Assembly (NCBI GenBank): GCA_947565255.1
Contig: CANOFI010000088.1
Location: 1 to 8,420 of the forward strand
DNA: 8,420 bases
Direction of reading: 5' to 3'
From: an uncultured Lachnospiraceae bacterium
GTDB lineage: Bacteria > Bacillota > Clostridia > Lachnospirales > Lachnospiraceae
Position 1 is the stretch's first letter. Every line of letters starts with the position of its first letter. Shown piece by piece: positions 6,017-8,420 of this stretch. The notes below the pieces were generated by a model. It made no database searches. It was not told the origin of the DNA and saw only the letters and a list, made by a program, of their open reading frames with translations. A program made the position numbers and the translations under genes.

Positions 6017-7135
6017 ATGCAGGAGAAGTTAAAGGAGCCACGGATTTATATGTGTATTGCATTTTTTGTTACTCTGTTGTTTCCGTGGATGAAGGTTGAG
6101 TCAAAGGCAGCAGGAGTAGAGGCAGGCGCGGCGATGAATGGATTTGACGTGTTTTTTCATTCTATTTTCGGCATTTTGCTGGTGTTGGTGCTGGCTGCGC
6201 TGCTTGTTCTGGAGCTTGCTCCGCAGATTCAGATGAAGATGAGTATTTTTTATCTGGCCGGCGCGGCGCTGGGGATTATCCTGACCATTGTGCTTTGTTT
6301 CACGGCAAAGGGCGGTGCGGCTATGGGCGCGGAGGCGGGAGCTGATATTGCAGGATCTGCGGGAGTGAAGACGGATTCATCCTCAAGCATGCAGATTGGA
6401 TTCTGGCTGCAGATGGCAATTTATCTGGCGATGATAGCATTTACGCTGATTAAGGACTTTGCCGTAAATAAAGATGCGCTGAAGGAACAGGGGATTAAGG
6501 GCGTTTTCACGGAAGTGGCGGGCAGTGTTACAAAGGATTTTACGGAAACCGCCGGGAAGTTCAATGTGCCGAATAGCATTTCCGATATGGTCAGCGTTTC
6601 ATGCCCAAACTGCGGAGCGAGTGTGATTAAGGGAAAAAAATTTTGCAATAAATGTGGGCAGAGGATACCAGACACCCAGCATGGAGCTGCTTTCCCGCAA
6701 AATACGCAGGTCGTGTCAAATACGGCGGATAAAGCAGGTGCAGTGCCGATATCCAGGCCATCGGCGCCTGCAAAGGAAGCAAAGAAACATAAGCTGCAGC
6801 CTGCAAAAGCAGCGGAACAGACAACAGCGGACATGATGACGGTGCGAGAGTATATTGATGCAATGCAGGAAGTACTTTGCGGAAACTGCGGGGAACAGAT
6901 CCCAGGCGGTATAAAATTTTGTCCGAACTGTGGAGAGGCAGTTGTCGTAAAGATAATGCCGAAACAATGCGAACGATGCGGCGGGGCGATACCGGAAGGG
7001 AAAAAATTCTGCCCGGATTGCGGACAGGAAGTGAAGCCGAAGAAACTGCAGACAAATTGCGGGAAATGTAATGAAGAATTGATTTTTGGCAAGAAATTCT
7101 GCGTAGAATGCGGCGCGAAGGTGGAGGATTTATAA
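6017..7135 (+). CDS. Membrane protein with four zinc ribbons
   Basis: The 372-residue product has four N-terminal membrane helices (about residues 10-27, 45-68, 74-97 and 126-148) and a charged linker. Four zinc ribbons follow, each with two CxxC pairs: C196/C199/C210/C213, C288/C291/C302/C305, C318/C321/C332/C335 and C348/C351/C362/C365. A stretch of about 74 residues, rich in Ala, Lys and Pro, separates the first ribbon from the other three. Such ribbons (zinc_ribbon_2 type) bind structural zinc and usually mediate protein contacts. With an even helix count, the ribbons are probably cytosolic. The ATG is fixed by AAGGAG (6003-6008, 8 bases away). Zinc binding is predicted from the intact cysteines. 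The cellular role is unknown, and no enzyme domain is seen. Confidence 0.85.
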   Translation: MQEKLKEPRIYMCIAFFVTLLFPWMKVESKAAGVEAGAAMNGFDVFFHSIFGILLVLVLAALLVLELAPQIQMKMSIFYLAGAALGIILTIVLCFTAKGGAAMGAEAGADIAGSAGVKTDSSSSMQIGFWLQMAIYLAMIAFTLIKDFAVNKDALKEQGIKGVFTEVAGSVTKDFTETAGKFNVPNSISDMVSVSCPNCGASVIKGKKFCNKCGQRIPDTQHGAAFPQNTQVVSNTADKAGAVPISRPSAPAKEAKKHKLQPAKAAEQTTADMMTVREYIDAMQEVLCGNCGEQIPGGIKFCPNCGEAVVVKIMPKQCERCGGAIPEGKKFCPDCGQEVKPKKLQTNCGKCNEELIFGKKFCVECGAKVEDL

Positions 7136-7201
7136 AAGGCAGGTATCTATTACTCAATTATTAATGTAACGATGTACTGGAGTGTGTTTGAAAAATGCTT
7201 T

Positions 7202-7339
7202 CCCCAAGATGTGTGACACAGTTTGTGGGAGATTTGTGCCAAATGAGGGGCGCATAGCGGGCTATGTAACCTGAATTCATACAGATTGAACTACTAATGT
7301 TCAATCTGATGGCGCAAATATCACGCAAAGTGGGGCGTG
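7202..7339 (+). ncRNA. Candidate structured RNA leader
   Basis: Consecutive pairings can form on the + strand: CCCC/GGGG (7202-7205, 7247-7250) enclosing TGTG/CACA (7210-7220) and ATTTG/CAAAT (7232-7244); CATAG/CTATG (7253-7266); CAGATTGAAC/GTTCAATCTG (7282-7308), extended by CAT/ATG across one bulge; and CACGC/GCGTG (7322-7339). This could be a cis-acting leader of the gene at 7389. I do not match it to a known riboswitch class. Only the 10-bp helix is clearly beyond chance. Confidence 0.35.
7282..7308. repeat. 10-bp perfect inverted repeat
   Basis: CAGATTGAAC (7282-7291) and GTTCAATCTG (7299-7308) flank TACTAAT. No T-run follows, so it is not a standard terminator. It could be an RNA hairpin or a protein-binding dyad. 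Confidence 0.8.
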
Positions 7340-7388
7340 CAGATTGGGGAATGAATTTTTAAACACGCTCTGGTATCAGGAGGATGGA

Positions 7389-8225
7389 ATGAAGTATTGT
7401 AATGAATGTGGAGCAGAATTAAATGACAGTGCAGAATTTTGCGATGAATGCGGCGCGAAGCAGGATGTAGAGACAGAAAGTCAGATGGCACAGCAAATAC
7501 CAGAGCAGATGGTGGACACATCACCTGCGAAGGAAGAAAAGAAGGAAGGTGGAAAAGGGAAAAAAATAGTGCTTATCGTGATACTCTTTCTTGCGGCAGC
7601 AGCTGTTGTGGCAGTCATATGGGTGTTTGTGAATCAAAATGAAAAAAAGAATGCAAATAATACGGCGGATGCAGATGCAGCGACAAAAGGCGCAGCAGAG
7701 GCAGTGACTGAAGAGTCTGCGCCGGGGCCGGCCAAAGAGCCGACGCCGGAACCGACAGAAGAATCGACACCGGAGGCGACGAAAGAGCCAACGCCGGTTC
7801 CCACACCAGAACCAACGCCACAGCCGACGCCGACTCCTTACGTGGATTATTCGTATGTGCAGGACAGCTGGTGTAACGACGATTCAAATGAGGAAATATG
7901 GCAGGTAGAGATTGTAAGCGTCAGCAATAATGTAGCAACTTTTGCCATCAGCTATGATCAATATGGTGATATTTTTGGAGGGTATATGTATGCGCCGAAG
8001 CCCTATCGAACAGGTTTTTTGACGTCGCCGATAGAGAACGGTGTAATGAAGTTTAATTGCACGGATACTACTGGGCTCATTCAGGTAAACGGGGAAATGG
8101 TATTTAGCACATCCGATATGGGGGTGGCAAATTTATCAATTAATACATTTAATATAGAGACGGAGATAGTCACAACGTACACTATGAAAATGATCAATTC
8201 GCATATATACAGGTATACGAATTAG
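7389..8225 (+). CDS. Zinc ribbon, membrane anchor and exported domain protein
   Basis: The 278-residue product has one N-terminal zinc ribbon (C4, C7, C18, C21), a charged linker with lysines at 51-59 and a single membrane helix (about 60-82). A polar segment leads into a Pro/Thr/Glu stalk (117-150), and a C-terminal domain of about 128 residues follows (151-278). That domain is rich in aromatic and beta-forming residues, and I do not recognise it. By the positive-inside rule the ribbon is cytosolic, and the stalk and C-terminal domain lie outside the cell. The start is the ATG at 7389, with AGGAGG (7378-7383) 5 bases away. In-frame positions upstream have no comparable site. It may sense or bind something outside and report inward through the ribbon, but this is inference. 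Confidence 0.85.
   Translation: MKYCNECGAELNDSAEFCDECGAKQDVETESQMAQQIPEQMVDTSPAKEEKKEGGKGKKIVLIVILFLAAAAVVAVIWVFVNQNEKKNANNTADADAATKGAAEAVTEESAPGPAKEPTPEPTEESTPEATKEPTPVPTPEPTPQPTPTPYVDYSYVQDSWCNDDSNEEIWQVEIVSVSNNVATFAISYDQYGDIFGGYMYAPKPYRTGFLTSPIENGVMKFNCTDTTGLIQVNGEMVFSTSDMGVANLSINTFNIETEIVTTYTMKMINSHIYRYTN
7737..7838 (+). repeat. Imperfect Pro/Thr/Glu-coding tandem repeat
   Basis: Short units encoding variants of EPTP, STPE and PTPT repeat through 34 codons, residues 117-150 of the zinc-ribbon membrane protein. The DNA units, such as GAGCCGACGCCG and GAACCAACGCCA, are degenerate at third positions, so selection may act on the protein. Such stalks usually span the cell wall. Copy number may vary between strains. 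Confidence 0.8.
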
Positions 8226-8357
8226 AGGCTGTTCAGGAGTTACTTGTGGCAGAGGCGCCGTATAAATATTCAGCTGCAAAAAAGAAAATCGGGGCATGGT
8301 GGGTTCATACCAGATGATTATATTTTGTGGCAATAGGATAGATAGTAAGAATATAAA

Positions 8358-8371
8358 GACATACATATGTC
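8358..8371. promoter_or_regulatory. Inverted repeat GACATA/TATGTC near a promoter
   Basis: GACATA (8358-8363) and TATGTC (8366-8371) form a dyad with a 2-base centre. It covers the expected -35 region of the extended -10 promoter that follows, a position suited to a repressor or activator. No regulator can be named. Confidence 0.35.
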
Positions 8372-8380
8372 CTTTCGATA

Positions 8381-8389
8381 TGATATAAT
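8381..8389 (+). promoter_or_regulatory. Extended -10 promoter at the right edge
   Basis: TGATATAAT is a perfect extended -10 (TG, one base, TATAAT). At a 17-base spacing the -35 would be ATACAT (8361-8366), which is poor, so use may depend on the extended -10 or an activator. The transcript would start near 8396 and run rightward out of the window. Confidence 0.55.
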
Positions 8390-8406
8390 GAGCGTTAGCG
8401 AGAAGA

Positions 8407-8420
8407 ATGAGTTTACTCAT
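8407..8420. repeat. Inverted repeat ATGAGT/ACTCAT
   Basis: ATGAGT and ACTCAT are separated by TT and end at the window edge, about 10-25 bases after the predicted transcription start. Together with an earlier AATGAG copy at 8387-8392, it may be an operator-like site or the start of an RNA hairpin. Confidence 0.35.

Larger units (their letters stand above)
7136..7388 (+). other. Intergenic region between the two zinc-ribbon genes
   Basis: No gene and no U-rich terminator is visible, so readthrough from the upstream gene is possible. A weak promoter-like pair (TTACTC at 7150-7155, TGTACT at 7173-7178) is the best found and is not convincing. The stretch from 7202 to 7339 is unusually rich in short inverted repeats and is listed separately. 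Confidence 0.45.

Noticed and set aside
6421..7157. Long minus-strand ORFs opposite the four-ribbon protein gene.
   Set aside because: They mirror cysteine- and lysine-rich codons of the real gene and have no ribosome binding site or family resemblance.
7282..7308. The 10-bp inverted repeat as an intrinsic terminator.
   Set aside because: No T-run follows the stem on either strand.
7202..7339. A cyclic-di-GMP (GEMM) riboswitch, because of the ACGCAAAG string.
   Set aside because: The two-helix core and tetraloop receptor arrangement of that class could not be laid onto the sequence.
7737..7838. A CRISPR-like or minisatellite array.
   Set aside because: The units are short, contiguous and codon-phased, with no spacers. 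They are a protein stalk repeat.
8136..8420. A minus-strand ORF open to the right edge.
   Set aside because: It covers the end of a well-supported plus-strand gene and a plus-strand promoter, and its composition is not protein-like.

Overview
The window looks like chromosomal DNA from an endospore-forming Clostridia member, probably Lachnospiraceae-like. The reasons are the sporulation genes yabP and yabQ next to a divIC-type gene, strong AGGAGG-type ribosome binding sites, moderate-to-low GC, and a tRNA that lacks an encoded CCA. The species cannot be named from sequence alone. All confident genes are on the + strand.

Layout. Positions 1-415 hold no confident gene: a 30-codon minus-strand ORF with a good ribosome binding site (16-108), a pair of phased 7-bp repeats, and a plausible sigma-E-type promoter (354-383). 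Next come yabP (416-697), yabQ (712-1200) and a divIC/ftsB-type gene (about 1231-1536), a spore-cortex and division cluster. An elongator-type tRNA-Met(CAT) follows (1627-1700), with its own sigma-A promoter and a strong intrinsic terminator. Bacillus subtilis also has a tRNA-Met after this cluster, before spoIIE. Here spoIIE does not follow.

The second block is a tight operon: a MoxR AAA+ ATPase (about 1914-2870), a DUF58 protein (about 2887-4053) and an eight-helix membrane protein with a DUF4129-like tail (about 4031-5419). The last two genes overlap. A 38-codon hydrophobic ORF (5475-5591) then precedes a strong terminator (5612-5644). This is the widespread MoxR/DUF58/DUF4129 arrangement, thought to act in envelope or membrane-complex assembly. 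The usual transglutaminase core is absent from the third protein.

The third block has two zinc-ribbon membrane proteins. The first (6017-7135) has four N-terminal helices and four CxxC...CxxC ribbons at its C-terminal end. It lies behind a good extended -10 promoter that abuts a perfect 16-bp palindrome. The second (7389-8225) has one N-terminal ribbon, one membrane helix, a Pro/Thr/Glu stalk and a C-terminal domain I do not recognise. The 253 bases between them contain a run of possible RNA hairpins. The right edge (8226-8420) has no gene but holds an extended -10 promoter and inverted repeats, probably for a gene beyond the window.

The least explained parts are the small ORF ending the MoxR operon, the structured leader at 7202-7346, and the paired zinc-ribbon membrane proteins. 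No CRISPR array, insertion sequence or intact recombinase is visible.
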